Source: an uncultured Flavobacteriales bacterium (GTDB taxonomy: Bacteria > Bacteroidota > Bacteroidia > Flavobacteriales_E > Vicingaceae). From it: 25,830 bases of DNA. The stretch covers positions 1 through 25,830 of the forward strand of contig CALALS010000021.1 of the NCBI GenBank assembly GCA_937925525.1. Reading direction: 5' to 3'. This document shows, one piece after another, positions 8,177-15,539 of this stretch. Every line of letters starts with the position of its first letter. The first letter of the stretch is position 1. The notes under the pieces were generated by a model. It was not told the origin of the DNA. It saw nothing but the letters and a program-made list of their open reading frames with translations, and made no database searches. The translations under genes were made by a program, and so were the position numbers.

Positions 8177-9049
8177 ATGAAAGCATACATATTTCCCGGT
8201 CAGGGCTCGCAATTTGTAGGAATGGGTAAAGAATTATATGATTCTTCTGCTGTTTCTAAAGAAATGTTTGAAAAAGCTAATGATATTTTAGGTTTTAGAA
8301 TAACGGATATCATGTTTAGTGGAACCGATGAAGAGCTTAAACAAACTAAAGTAACTCAACCGGCTATTTTCTTACATTCTGTTATCCTGGCAAATACTAT
8401 TGAAAATTTTGCTCCTGATATGGTTGCTGGTCATTCTTTAGGTGAATTTTCTGCTTTAGTGGCAAACAAAACTTTGTCTTTTGAAGATGGATTGCAATTG
8501 GTTTCTAAAAGGGCTTTAGCAATGCAAAAAGCATGTGAGGCGGAACCTTCAACAATGGCTGCTGTATTAGGTCTTGATGATGAAATTGTAGAAAGAATAT
8601 GTAATGAAGTTGATGGAATAGTTGTAGCCGCTAACTATAACTGTCCCGGTCAATTGGTTATTTCAGGCGCTATTGATGCCATAAATGTAGCATGTGAAAA
8701 AATGAAAGAAGCCGGAGCAAAAAGAGCTTTGGTTTTACCTGTTGGTGGAGCTTTTCACTCTCCATTAATGGAGCCTGCCAGAGCAGAATTAGAACAAGCG
8801 ATTAATTCTGTTAATTTTAATCAACCTATTTGTCCGGTTTATCAAAATGTAACTGCCTCTGCAGTTTCTAGCCCTGACGAAATAAAGGGAAATCTAATTT
8901 CACAATTAACTGCACCTGTAAGATGGACGCAAACCGTTAAGCAAATGCTTGCAGACGGTGCAACTTCTTTTATTGAGGTAGGTCCCGGCAAAGTATTACA
9001 AGGATTAGTAAAAAAGGTTGACAGAGAAATAGAAGCAGCTAGCGTATAG
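8177..9049 (+). CDS. fabD: Malonyl-CoA:ACP transacylase
   Basis: A 290-residue enzyme that transfers malonyl from CoA to acyl carrier protein, supplying the extender unit for fatty acid synthesis in the cytoplasm. The N-terminus has FPGQGSQFVGMG. The nucleophile Ser87 is in GHSLGEFSALV and the catalytic His194 in GGAFHSPLME. Arg112 in KRALAMQ is the probable malonyl carboxylate contact. QPAIF and the C-terminal FIEVGPGKVLQGLVKK are also typical. Length is close to that of other bacterial FabD proteins (about 290-310). It lies third in the operon, 20 bp after the BI-1 gene and 29 bp before proC. No other fatty-acid synthesis gene is adjacent. Confidence 0.96.
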   Translation: MKAYIFPGQGSQFVGMGKELYDSSAVSKEMFEKANDILGFRITDIMFSGTDEELKQTKVTQPAIFLHSVILANTIENFAPDMVAGHSLGEFSALVANKTLSFEDGLQLVSKRALAMQKACEAEPSTMAAVLGLDDEIVERICNEVDGIVVAANYNCPGQLVISGAIDAINVACEKMKEAGAKRALVLPVGGAFHSPLMEPARAELEQAINSVNFNQPICPVYQNVTASAVSSPDEIKGNLISQLTAPVRWTQTVKQMLADGATSFIEVGPGKVLQGLVKKVDREIEAASV

Positions 9050-9078
9050 TAAGGTATTTCACAAAAAAATAGTTTAAA

Positions 9079-9864
9079 ATGGATAATCAAATTGCAATTA
9101 TCGGTGGCGGTAATTTAGGTAAAAGTATTGACAGGGGTTTGTTAAATGACGGAGTGGAACTATCATTAATTAGTGTTACAAGAAATAAAACTGAGTTATT
9201 GGCTGATTTAGCAAAAGAAGGCATTACCGTTACTAATGATAATTTATCTGCTGTTAAAAATTCAACGATTATATTTCTAACCGTAAAACCATTTAAAGCA
9301 GCTGAAGTACTGACTGAAATAAAACAGGTTTTTGACTCATCTAAACATATTGTAGTGTCCGGAGTTAGTGGTTTGACTATTCATCAAATGATGGAAATTC
9401 TTGGCGGTGATGCAAAGATTGCTCGCATGATGCCAAATACCGCAAGCGTTATAAATGAGTCTGCTACTTGTTATTCAGCTCCCAATTTAAATGAAAGCGA
9501 CAAGCAAACTGTAGTTAAGGTCTTAGAAAAACTTGGCGAAGTAATTTTGATTAATGAAAGTTTAATGAATGCGGCAACTGTGCTTGGTGCATGTGGAATT
9601 GCTTTTGCCTTAAGGTATATACGCGCAATGGTTCAGGCAGGGATAGAAATTGGCTTTGATGCTGAAACAGCAAATGAAATAGCTATTCAAACGGTAAAAG
9701 GTGCGGCAGAAATCATTATACAGAACCACACTCACCCTGAAGAAGAAATAGATAAAGTAACTACTCCAAAGGGCTGTACGATTGCGGGTTTAAATGAAAT
9801 GGAACATCAAGGATTTAGTTCAGCCTTAATAAAAGGTGTAAAAACTTCTTTTGAGAAAATTTAG
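9079..9864 (+). CDS. proC: Pyrroline-5-carboxylate reductase
   Basis: A 261-residue NAD(P)H-dependent reductase for the last step of proline synthesis. The Rossmann motif is AIIGGGNLGKSI. Other family features are FLTVKPFKAAEVL, SGVSGLTI, RMMPNTASVINE and, in the dimerisation domain, the ProC signature region VTTPKGCTIAGLNEME, where the commoner form is SPGGTT. Length matches the family (260-280). It ends the plus-strand operon, and its stop codon overlaps the stop of the convergent pirin gene by 4 bp (TTAG). Confidence 0.94.
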   Translation: MDNQIAIIGGGNLGKSIDRGLLNDGVELSLISVTRNKTELLADLAKEGITVTNDNLSAVKNSTIIFLTVKPFKAAEVLTEIKQVFDSSKHIVVSGVSGLTIHQMMEILGGDAKIARMMPNTASVINESATCYSAPNLNESDKQTVVKVLEKLGEVILINESLMNAATVLGACGIAFALRYIRAMVQAGIEIGFDAETANEIAIQTVKGAAEIIIQNHTHPEEEIDKVTTPKGCTIAGLNEMEHQGFSSALIKGVKTSFEKI

Positions 9865-10727
9865 TCAAATTTTTCAACTAAAGTTCCCATTTTTCCCGAC
9901 TGAAAATCGTTTAACGCACTTACAATTTCACTTTGTGAATTCATTACAAATGGACCGTATGTAGCAACGGGTTCATTAATAGGTTTTCCCGCTAATAAAA
10001 TGGCTCTTGAATTCTCATTTCCTTTAATGATGATATCTTCATTATCATTTTCAAACAATACTAATTCTTTATTGTTAATATTTTTTTCATTTATAAGTGA
10101 GTTACCATTTAATTGGTAAATAAATACGTTGTATTCTTTTGGTACTGGAATTTTAATTTCACCACCTTTTTCAATTTCTAATCTTAATGCTAGTAACTCA
10201 GAGTGCGGAGTTATTTTTCCTTTTTTACCCATTAATTTACCGGCTACCAGACCTATTTTTACTTTTTTATCTTCTGAAAGTAGCGTAGGAGTTTCTTGGG
10301 CAGAAAGTGGTTGATAGCTTGGTTCTTCCATTTTTTTGTTTGAAGGAGCATTCACCCAAAATTGAATAATTTCAAATTCACCACCATTTTCAGCTATATC
10401 TTTTCTTGGTCTTTCACTATGTATTAGTCCTTTTCCGCTGTTCATCCATTGTGTCCCACCTTCATTTACCACACTTTCATGACCTTTTGAATCTCTGTGA
10501 TGTACTCCGCCTTTAAATATAAAAGTAACCGGAGAGAACCCTCTGTGAGGATGTGGACCAACTCCAACATTTTTTTGTTTTTGTCCGCCTTTGTATTCAC
10601 TAGCCCAGTGATGAACCAATAAAAATGGGTCTATTTGATCAATACCGTTTATGGGTAATGCTTGGTCTAGTAGTATGCCGCCCATATCTACTTTAGCTGC
10701 TTTTCTTATGTCTTTTATTGTTCTCAT
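9861..10727 (-). CDS. Pirin family bicupin protein
   Basis: A 288-residue bicupin of the pirin/YhhW family; some members oxidise quercetin and others act as iron-dependent regulators. Family features in the N-terminal cupin are DPFLLVHHW, GVGPHPHRGFSPVTF, GGVHHRDSKGHES and GKGLIHSE. The metal ligands expected by comparison with human pirin are all present: His59, His61, His103 and Glu105. The second cupin is more divergent, as usual. The start overlaps the stop of the marR gene by 4 bp (ATGA), so the two are translationally coupled. It is probably controlled by that MarR protein and may act in detoxifying flavonoid- or quinone-like compounds. That role is inferred from context. Confidence 0.92.
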   Translation of the reverse strand: MRTIKDIRKAAKVDMGGILLDQALPINGIDQIDPFLLVHHWASEYKGGQKQKNVGVGPHPHRGFSPVTFIFKGGVHHRDSKGHESVVNEGGTQWMNSGKGLIHSERPRKDIAENGGEFEIIQFWVNAPSNKKMEEPSYQPLSAQETPTLLSEDKKVKIGLVAGKLMGKKGKITPHSELLALRLEIEKGGEIKIPVPKEYNVFIYQLNGNSLINEKNINNKELVLFENDNEDIIIKGNENSRAILLAGKPINEPVATYGPFVMNSQSEIVSALNDFQSGKMGTLVEKFD

Positions 10728-11170
10728 GATTTTAAAGAGTTTCTTATTTTTTCTAAGTGTTTTATTGTTGTATTTACATTTGTTTCGTTAACCTCAGTGC
10801 TAAAAAAATAATTGGTTGCTTTTTCAAGCTTTGGATATATCTTTCTTAATAATTCAATCCCTTCTTTGGTAATAAGAATATCCATCTTTCTTCTGTTGTT
10901 TTCACATATATTTCTTTCTACAATATTTCTTTTTATCATTCTATCTATTAATCTTGTTACGTCAGGATTTGGGAACAACATCCGCTCTTTAATTTCACCG
11001 GCTGATAATGGTGTAGGATGAGCACCTTTTAATATTCGAAGTATATTATAATGGATAGGGGTAATTTCAAACTCCTTTAATACTTCCGTTATTTTTCTTT
11101 CAATATAACCCGAAGTCTTAATGATTTCTACCATTAATAACTCATGTTTGTTTTTACTTTGACTTACCAT
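10724..11170 (-). CDS. MarR family transcriptional regulator
   Basis: A 148-residue winged-helix regulator. The DNA-binding domain lies at about residues 34-103: ITPIHYNILRILKG, then a recognition region (LFPNPDVTRLIDRMIKRNIV) and the wing NNRRKMDILIT. The flanking helices would form the dimer interface. I start it at the ATG at 11170, not the in-frame ATG at 11203. A promoter box TATTTTTG lies exactly 4 nt before 11170, so any transcript from it would not include the upstream ATG. The gene is in an operon with pirin and divergent from the yceI-like gene, across an 8+8 bp palindrome that it probably binds. It would then repress both its own operon and yceI. The ligand is unknown. Confidence 0.9.
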   Translation of the reverse strand: MVSQSKNKHELLMVEIIKTSGYIERKITEVLKEFEITPIHYNILRILKGAHPTPLSAGEIKERMLFPNPDVTRLIDRMIKRNIVERNICENNRRKMDILITKEGIELLRKIYPKLEKATNYFFSTEVNETNVNTTIKHLEKIRNSLKS

Positions 11171-11174
11171 ACTG

Positions 11175-11182
11175 CAAAAATA
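11175..11182 (-). promoter_or_regulatory. Promoter of the marR-pirin operon (TATTTTTG)
   Basis: TATTTTTG on the minus strand is 4 nt before the marR ATG. A TTG (complement of 11201-11203) lies 18 nt upstream, within the 17-23 nt spacing known for Bacteroidota promoters. That TTG lies inside the palindrome at 11197-11213. The transcript would start at or next to the start codon. Confidence 0.65.
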
Positions 11183-11196
11183 AATAAAAAATGTTT

Positions 11197-11213
11197 TAAA
11201 CAAAATTTGTTTA
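11197..11213. promoter_or_regulatory. Palindromic operator between marR and yceI
   Basis: TAAACAAA-A-TTTGTTTA is a perfect 8+8 bp inverted repeat with a one-base centre, the size and symmetry usual for MarR dimers. The left arm holds the -33 TTG of the marR promoter and the right arm holds that of the yceI promoter, so one bound dimer could block both. A second, weaker inverted repeat, AACAA-ATA-TTGTT, follows at 11215-11227. Binding by the neighbouring MarR protein is inferred. Confidence 0.6.
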
Positions 11214-11229
11214 GAACAAATATTGTTTG

Positions 11230-11237
11230 TAGGTTTG
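11230..11237 (+). promoter_or_regulatory. Promoter of the yceI-like gene (TAGGTTTG)
   Basis: TAGGTTTG has a TTG at 11207-11209, 20 nt upstream, giving a full -33/-7 pair. It ends 4 nt before the ATG at 11242, so that ATG would sit at the transcription start. Confidence 0.6.
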
Positions 11238-11241
11238 CTGC

Positions 11242-11907
11242 ATGAATTTTAAAAACACTAAAAAAATGAAAACAAAAACATTAATGGTAGCTACAATATT
11301 TGCTACATCGCTTGGACTAACTTCATGTGGAGGGAGTGGAGAAGTAGAAGAAACAACTTCAAATGATACGACTGAAGTAGTGGTTGAAGAAACTGAAAAA
11401 ACAGTAAACGTAAATTTAGAGGCATCAAATGTTCACTGGAAAGGTGAGATGCTTGGGGTTTATTCTCATGAGGGTGATATTAACCTAAAAGAAGCAAGTT
11501 TAACCATGAAAGGTGATAAAGTAACCGGTGGAAATTTTGTCGTTGATATGACAACAATGACTCCTACCGATGAAAACTATAACCCAAAGGAAGGTAAAAC
11601 TCCTGAACAATTAGTTGGTCATCTTCAATCTCCTGACTTTTTTGATGTGGCAAATCATCCAACTGCTTCTTTTGTTGTTAACTCTGTGGAAGGTAATGTA
11701 GCAACAGGTAAATTAACCGTTAGAGGTAAAGAAGGTGAAGAAAAAGTAGAAAATGTAAATGTTGCAGTTGATGGAAATAATGTAACCATTACAGGAACAT
11801 TAACTTTTAACAGACAAAATTACGATGTTTCATACATGCCTGCAGCGCAAGATATGGTGTTATCTAATGATATTATTCTTACCATCGAAATAAAAGGACA
11901 GATGTAA
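11242..11907 (+). CDS. YceI-like domain lipoprotein
   Basis: A secreted lipoprotein of up to 221 residues with a YceI-like lipocalin fold (about residues 52-221). Such proteins bind long isoprenoid or lipid-like molecules in the periplasm. The signal peptide ends in LGLTSC (Cys29 counting from 11242). An acidic Glu/Thr linker follows, then the YceI pattern: VHWKGEMLGVYSHEGDINLK, FVVDMTTMTPTD, a segment SPDFFDVANHPTASFVV, GKLTVRGKE, and a final long strand region with DIILTIEIKG. The start is either 11242 or the ATG at 11266. The first would be leaderless; the second gives a more standard signal peptide beginning MKTKTLMVA. It is divergent from marR-pirin and probably shares their regulation. 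A strong terminator follows. Confidence 0.88.
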   Translation: MNFKNTKKMKTKTLMVATIFATSLGLTSCGGSGEVEETTSNDTTEVVVEETEKTVNVNLEASNVHWKGEMLGVYSHEGDINLKEASLTMKGDKVTGGNFVVDMTTMTPTDENYNPKEGKTPEQLVGHLQSPDFFDVANHPTASFVVNSVEGNVATGKLTVRGKEGEEKVENVNVAVDGNNVTITGTLTFNRQNYDVSYMPAAQDMVLSNDIILTIEIKGQM

Positions 11908-11954
11908 TTTAAAATACACACAAACCGTGTGTCTTTTCATAGTTAGGTTTGTAA

Positions 11955-11986
11955 AAAGCTCTGTAGAAATACAGGGCTTTTTTTTA
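11955..11986 (+). terminator. Rho-independent terminator after the yceI-like gene
   Basis: An 11-bp stem (AAAGCTCTGTA with TACAGGGCTTT, one G-U pair) closes on a GAAA loop and runs into a tract of T residues. It is the clearest terminator in the window, 48 bp after the stop codon. A smaller hairpin (ACACAC/GTGTGT, 11916-11932) precedes it. Confidence 0.88.
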
Positions 11987-11996
11987 TTTTATTGTC

Positions 11997-12004
11997 TAAA
12001 TTTG
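11997..12004 (+). promoter_or_regulatory. Putative -7 promoter box for the small-gene pair (TAAATTTG)
   Basis: TAAATTTG matches TAnnTTTG directly after the terminator and 24 nt before the TTG start at 12029. There is no TTG at the -33 spacing, where the terminator T-tract lies. Confidence 0.4.
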
Positions 12005-12028
12005 TGGTTAGGGTTTTAGTTATAAATT

Positions 12029-12319
12029 TTGAAACAGAATATAAAAAGTTTAGAGGATTCAATAATAAAGTTTGCAAACAATTTATTGAGTTCTTATTCT
12101 AGTAAATTTGAAGAGAAAGGAGTTCTTATTAAAGAGCCTCCAAGGATAGAATCAGTAAGTGATGATTATAGAGAATTTATTCTTTTTTTATGGAATAATA
12201 GAAAAAGTGATTTTTTAATAATTGAATTTCCAACCCTAGTTGAGGGTAAATGTTTTTGTTCTATTGAGCAAGCAAAGGATTGGATAATTAAAGATATTGA
12301 TGAGTTTTTGAGATATTAG
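12029..12319 (+). CDS. Small protein of unknown function (TTG start)
   Basis: A 96-residue protein that I do not recognise. The frame has no ATG at all, so the TTG at 12029 is the best start; it lies downstream of a TAAATTTG box. The N-terminal half looks helical (DSIIKFANNLLSSYSSKFEE). The second half mixes strands and helices with many aromatic residues, for example REFILFLWNNRKSDFLIIEF and EQAKDWIIKDIDEFLRY. It is soluble, mildly acidic, and lacks a signal peptide. It pairs with the next gene (12 bp gap) behind a terminator. Small acidic soluble proteins in such pairs are sometimes immunity proteins, but nothing in the sequence proves that here. Confidence 0.6.
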   Translation: MKQNIKSLEDSIIKFANNLLSSYSSKFEEKGVLIKEPPRIESVSDDYREFILFLWNNRKSDFLIIEFPTLVEGKCFCSIEQAKDWIIKDIDEFLRY

Positions 12320-12331
12320 ATTTATACCACC

Positions 12332-12730
12332 ATGGAGAAAATAGATTTTCCTAGCACTGCAATTAATAATATTTATTTATATATTGAAGATTTATCCAAT
12401 ATAAATAAGTTAACTGCTGATTGGTTAGGCTCAAAAAATAATTTTTTAAATTATTCTGAATTTATAGCTGGGTTGTATGATGATTTTTGGTTCGATTTAT
12501 TTGTAAAAAATCAAATTAAGCTACTAGGCTTTAGTTCTGAATTAGATAAATGGTTAAATAAACTAAATGATAGTTTAATTAATTATGATAAAAAGGTAGA
12601 AAAAGAAAAATTATCTGATAAAGAGATACTCACAGACAAAACTTTTATAGGTATAATTCAAGAAGCAATTAAAGTAAAGAGTTTATGGGAAGCAGACAAA
12701 TTAGCCAAGCAATATATAAACCTAGACTAA
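12332..12730 (+). CDS. Small acidic-helical protein of unknown function
   Basis: A 132-residue soluble protein that I do not recognise. It is very AT-rich at the DNA level and rich in Asn, Lys, Leu and aromatic residues (YSEFIAGLYDDFWFDLFVKN). A charged segment (NYDKKVEKEKLSDKEIL) precedes a C-terminal helix (EAIKVKSLWEADKLAKQYI). It has no signal peptide or transmembrane segment. It follows the other small gene by 12 bp and overlaps the convergent cvfB-like gene by 9 bp. The two small genes look like an accessory insertion between housekeeping genes. The function is unknown. Confidence 0.7.
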   Translation: MEKIDFPSTAINNIYLYIEDLSNINKLTADWLGSKNNFLNYSEFIAGLYDDFWFDLFVKNQIKLLGFSSELDKWLNKLNDSLINYDKKVEKEKLSDKEILTDKTFIGIIQEAIKVKSLWEADKLAKQYINLD

Positions 12731-13555
12731 CCGAATTCCGTCTTTTTCTATTTTTATTTTCTTCCGTTTGTATAAATCCCCAATGGCCTTTTTGAATACC
12801 TTTTTGCTCATTTTTAATTGGTTAGAGATTTCTTCGGGCGAACTTTTGTCATGAAGGTTTAAAAAGCCATTGTTTTGATTTAACTTTTCAAGAATTTTGT
12901 CGGAGCCGGTGGCCACCTTTTTATAACCAAATTTTCTCAAGGTAATATCAAGTCGTCCATCTGGTCTTACTTTTTTAACATATCCATTTAGTTTCTCTCC
13001 GTACTCAAGTGGTTCGTATATTTCATCATCATACACCATTCCGGAATACTTTTCATTAACAATAACACTTACTCCTAAATCTGAAACATCAAAAGCCATT
13101 AAGCTTACTTCATCACCGGGAGTTAACCTTACATCTTCTTTTTGCAGATGCTTTCTGATTTTTGTTGAGCCTACTAATCGCTTGGTTTGCTCATCCAGAT
13201 ATAGATAAACAATATATTCTTCTCCAACTTCCAATTCATGTTTTTGCTCACTGTACGGAATTAAAAGGTCTTTCTGTAATCCCCAATCTGCAAAAGCACC
13301 AACTTTTGTAATATCTTTAATCCTAAGTAATTCAAATTGTCCCAAAAAAAGCTTAGGAATTTCAGTGGTGGCAACAATCCTATCTTCTGAATCTTTATAG
13401 ATAAACACCGAAATTACGTCACCTACCGATAATTTTTTGTCAACAAAAGCATTTGGCAGCAGCACTTCTTCCTCTGCATCTTCATCTTTTAAGTAAACAC
13501 CATGTGTAGAATGTTTGCTTACAATAAGGTTGTTTATTTTTCCTATTTCAATCAC
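12722..13555 (-). CDS. cvfB: CvfB-type S1 domain RNA-binding protein
   Basis: A 277-residue protein of the CvfB/YitL family, with tandem S1-like beta-barrels and a C-terminal winged helix. It is thought to bind RNA and affect expression after transcription. Visible repeats are an N-terminal barrel (about 3-65), a second (about 70-135; ITKVGAFADWGLQKDLLIPY), and a third (about 145-212; DLGVSVIVNEKYSGMVYDDE, VKKVRPDGRLDITLR). The winged helix at about 222-277 includes SSPEEISNQLKMSKKVFKKA. The start is a GTG; the next Met lies far inside, so there is no good alternative. A TAGTTTTG box ends 4 nt before this GTG. The 3' end overlaps the convergent small gene by 9 bp. Confidence 0.88.
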   Translation of the reverse strand: MIEIGKINNLIVSKHSTHGVYLKDEDAEEEVLLPNAFVDKKLSVGDVISVFIYKDSEDRIVATTEIPKLFLGQFELLRIKDITKVGAFADWGLQKDLLIPYSEQKHELEVGEEYIVYLYLDEQTKRLVGSTKIRKHLQKEDVRLTPGDEVSLMAFDVSDLGVSVIVNEKYSGMVYDDEIYEPLEYGEKLNGYVKKVRPDGRLDITLRKFGYKKVATGSDKILEKLNQNNGFLNLHDKSSPEEISNQLKMSKKVFKKAIGDLYKRKKIKIEKDGIRLV

Positions 13556-13559
13556 AGCA

Positions 13560-13567
13560 CAAAACTA
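13560..13567 (-). promoter_or_regulatory. Putative -7 promoter box of the cvfB-like gene (TAGTTTTG)
   Basis: On the minus strand TAGTTTTG is followed by TGCT and then the GTG start codon, the same 4-nt spacing seen for marR, yceI and the ABC-F gene. No -33 TTG is visible. Because the gene has no other plausible start, it is good evidence for a leaderless mRNA. Confidence 0.5.
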
Positions 13568-13646
13568 CACTTTTTAAGTTTCTAGGTTACTGTTTAATAG
13601 TTATTCATTTAATTCATAATAATCAACCAATAATTAAGAACTAAAT

Positions 13647-13654
13647 TATCTTTG
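13647..13654 (+). promoter_or_regulatory. Putative -7 promoter box of the ABC-F gene (TATCTTTG)
   Basis: TATCTTTG-CGCC-ATG places the box 4 nt before the start codon at 13659. No -33 TTG is present at normal spacing. The next in-frame Met would cut into the ATPase domain, so a leaderless start is favoured. Confidence 0.5.
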
Positions 13655-13658
13655 CGCC

Positions 13659-15535
13659 ATGAATTACATAAGTGTAGAGAATTTAGCCAAAACCTATGGT
13701 GAAAGAATGCTTTTTGAGGGGATAAGCTTTGGCTTATCAAAGGGAGATAAAACGGCATTAATTGCTAATAATGGAACCGGTAAATCTACATTACTTAAAA
13801 TTTTGGTGGGAAAAGATGTCCCTACTGAAGGCTCCGTTGTGTTAAGAAATGGAATAAGAATAGGTTTTTTAAATCAAGAGCCTGAGTTAGATGATTCTCT
13901 TACTATTGACCAGTTTTTAAAAGAAGGAAACAGAGAAATTATTAAAGTAATTAATGAGTACGAAGAAGCGCTTCAGCTTCAATCTGAAAATTTTAGTGAT
14001 GAAAATCAAAAGAAATTTGAGTTAGCGGCTGCTAACATGGATAAGTTTGATGCATGGGATTATGAACGAAAAATCACTCAAACGCTTGGCAAATTCTCGA
14101 TTCATGATTTATCACAAAAAATAGAAAACCTTTCAGGTGGTCAAAAAAAAAGATTGGCCTTAGCCTTTACGCTACTTGATAACCCTGATGTTTTAATTTT
14201 GGACGAGCCCACCAACCACCTTGATGTTGAGATGATTGAGTGGCTGGAAGACCATTTATCACAAGCGAATATTACTTTGTTAATGGTTACCCATGACAGG
14301 TATTTTTTAAATAATGTCTGTAATCACATTTTAGAAATTGAAAACGGAAAACTTTATCATCACAAAGGCAATTACGAATACTTTTACAAAAAAGAGCCGA
14401 GAGAGAGGAAGTATATAATATTGAGTTGGGTAAGGCAAAACAACTAATGAAAAAGGAGTTGGAGTGGATGCGAAAATCACCCAAAGCCAGAACCACCAAA
14501 TCAAAATCCAGAATAAATGCCTTTTATGATATTCAAGAAAAAGCTAGTCAAAACAGAGTAAAAAAGGAAATTCAGCTGGATGTAAAGATGAGTAGGATAG
14601 GAGGGAAAATTCTTGAACTTAAAAAGATTTATAAAAGTTACGGTGACTTAGAAATTTTAAAAGGGTTTGACTACACTTTTAAAAAGGGAGAGAAAATAGG
14701 TATTATAGGAAAAAATGGAGTTGGGAAAAGTACATTTTTAAATATAATCACCGGAAAAGAAGAAGCCGACTCAGGAAAAATAAATGTAGGAGAAACAATT
14801 GTTTTCGGGCATTTTACGCAGCTTGGGATACAGCTTAAGGAAGATAAAAGGGTAATAGAGGTTTTAAAGGAAGTAGCTGAATATATTGTAATGGCTGATG
14901 GAAGTAAATTATCAGCATCTCAATTATTAGAGCAATTTATGTTTACACCACACATGCAATATAGTTTTGTTAGTAAACTGAGTGGTGGAGAAAGAAGGCG
15001 GTTGACTCTTTTAATGGTGCTCATTAAAAATCCTAATTTTTTAATTCTTGATGAGCCTACCAATGATTTGGATTTACTGACTTTACAAAAGTTGGAAGAG
15101 TTTTTAGAAAGTTTTTCCGGCTGTTTAATTTTAGTGACTCACGACCGGTATTTTATGGATAGGCTGGTGGACCACTTTTTTGTTTTTGAAGGAAATGCTG
15201 TTATAACTGACCATTATTGCTCTTATTCAGAATAAAGAGAAAAGGAAATTGATAAGGAAAAATCAGCTATTAAAGAAGAAAAAGCAAGTGATAGTGTTGA
15301 GCAATCAACTCCTGCTGAAAAAAAGAAGTTGACCTATGCCGAGCAAATTGAGTATAAAAAACTAAATGAAGAACTTACAAAATTGGAGAGTGAGAAAACT
15401 GACCTGGAAACAGAGTTGACGGATTGTAGTGATGATTTTGAGAAAATTCAAACCATTTCTAATCGTATTGGCGAAATAAATAATCTGTTAGATGAAAAAA
15501 CACTGAGAGTGTTAGAGTTAGAAGAATATCTATGA
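13659..15535 (+). pseudogene. uup: ABC-F family ATPase (Uup-like), interrupted by a frameshift and an in-frame stop
   Basis: The three open stretches together make one ABC-F protein of about 625 residues, a soluble twin-ATPase acting on ribosomes or, for Uup, also on branched nucleic acids. ABC1 (13659 to about 14390) has ANNGTGKST, LSGGQKKRLALA, LILDEPTNHLD and VTHDRYF. Near the A-run at 14388-14393 the frame must move by -1 to continue as AEREEVYNIELGKAKQ and the arm LEWMRKSPKARTTKSK. ABC2 (about 14610-15190) has GIIGKNGVGKST, LSGGERRRLTLL and LILDEPTNDLD. At 15233 a TAA interrupts SYSE-stop-REKE, where relatives usually have Tyr. The same frame then runs open through a Lys/Glu-rich linker and coiled-coil tail (TYAEQIEYKKLNEELTKLES) to TGA at 15535. 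The glycosyltransferase starts 4 bp later. Possible explanations are a young pseudogene, sequence errors, or separately made pieces. Confidence 0.85.
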
Positions 15536-15539
15536 TATA

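Noticed and set aside
11916..11932. ACACAC/GTGTGT hairpin as the main terminator after yceI
   Set aside because: The stem is only 6 bp with a short T-run after it. The 11-bp hairpin at 11955 is much stronger, so this is at most an accessory structure.
14387..14394. Programmed -1 frameshifting at the A-run in the ABC-F gene
   Set aside because: In the zero frame the heptamer is C-AAA-AAA, which does not fit X-XXY-YYZ. There is no obvious downstream stem, and the gene has a second lesion further on. I kept mutation or error as the more likely cause.
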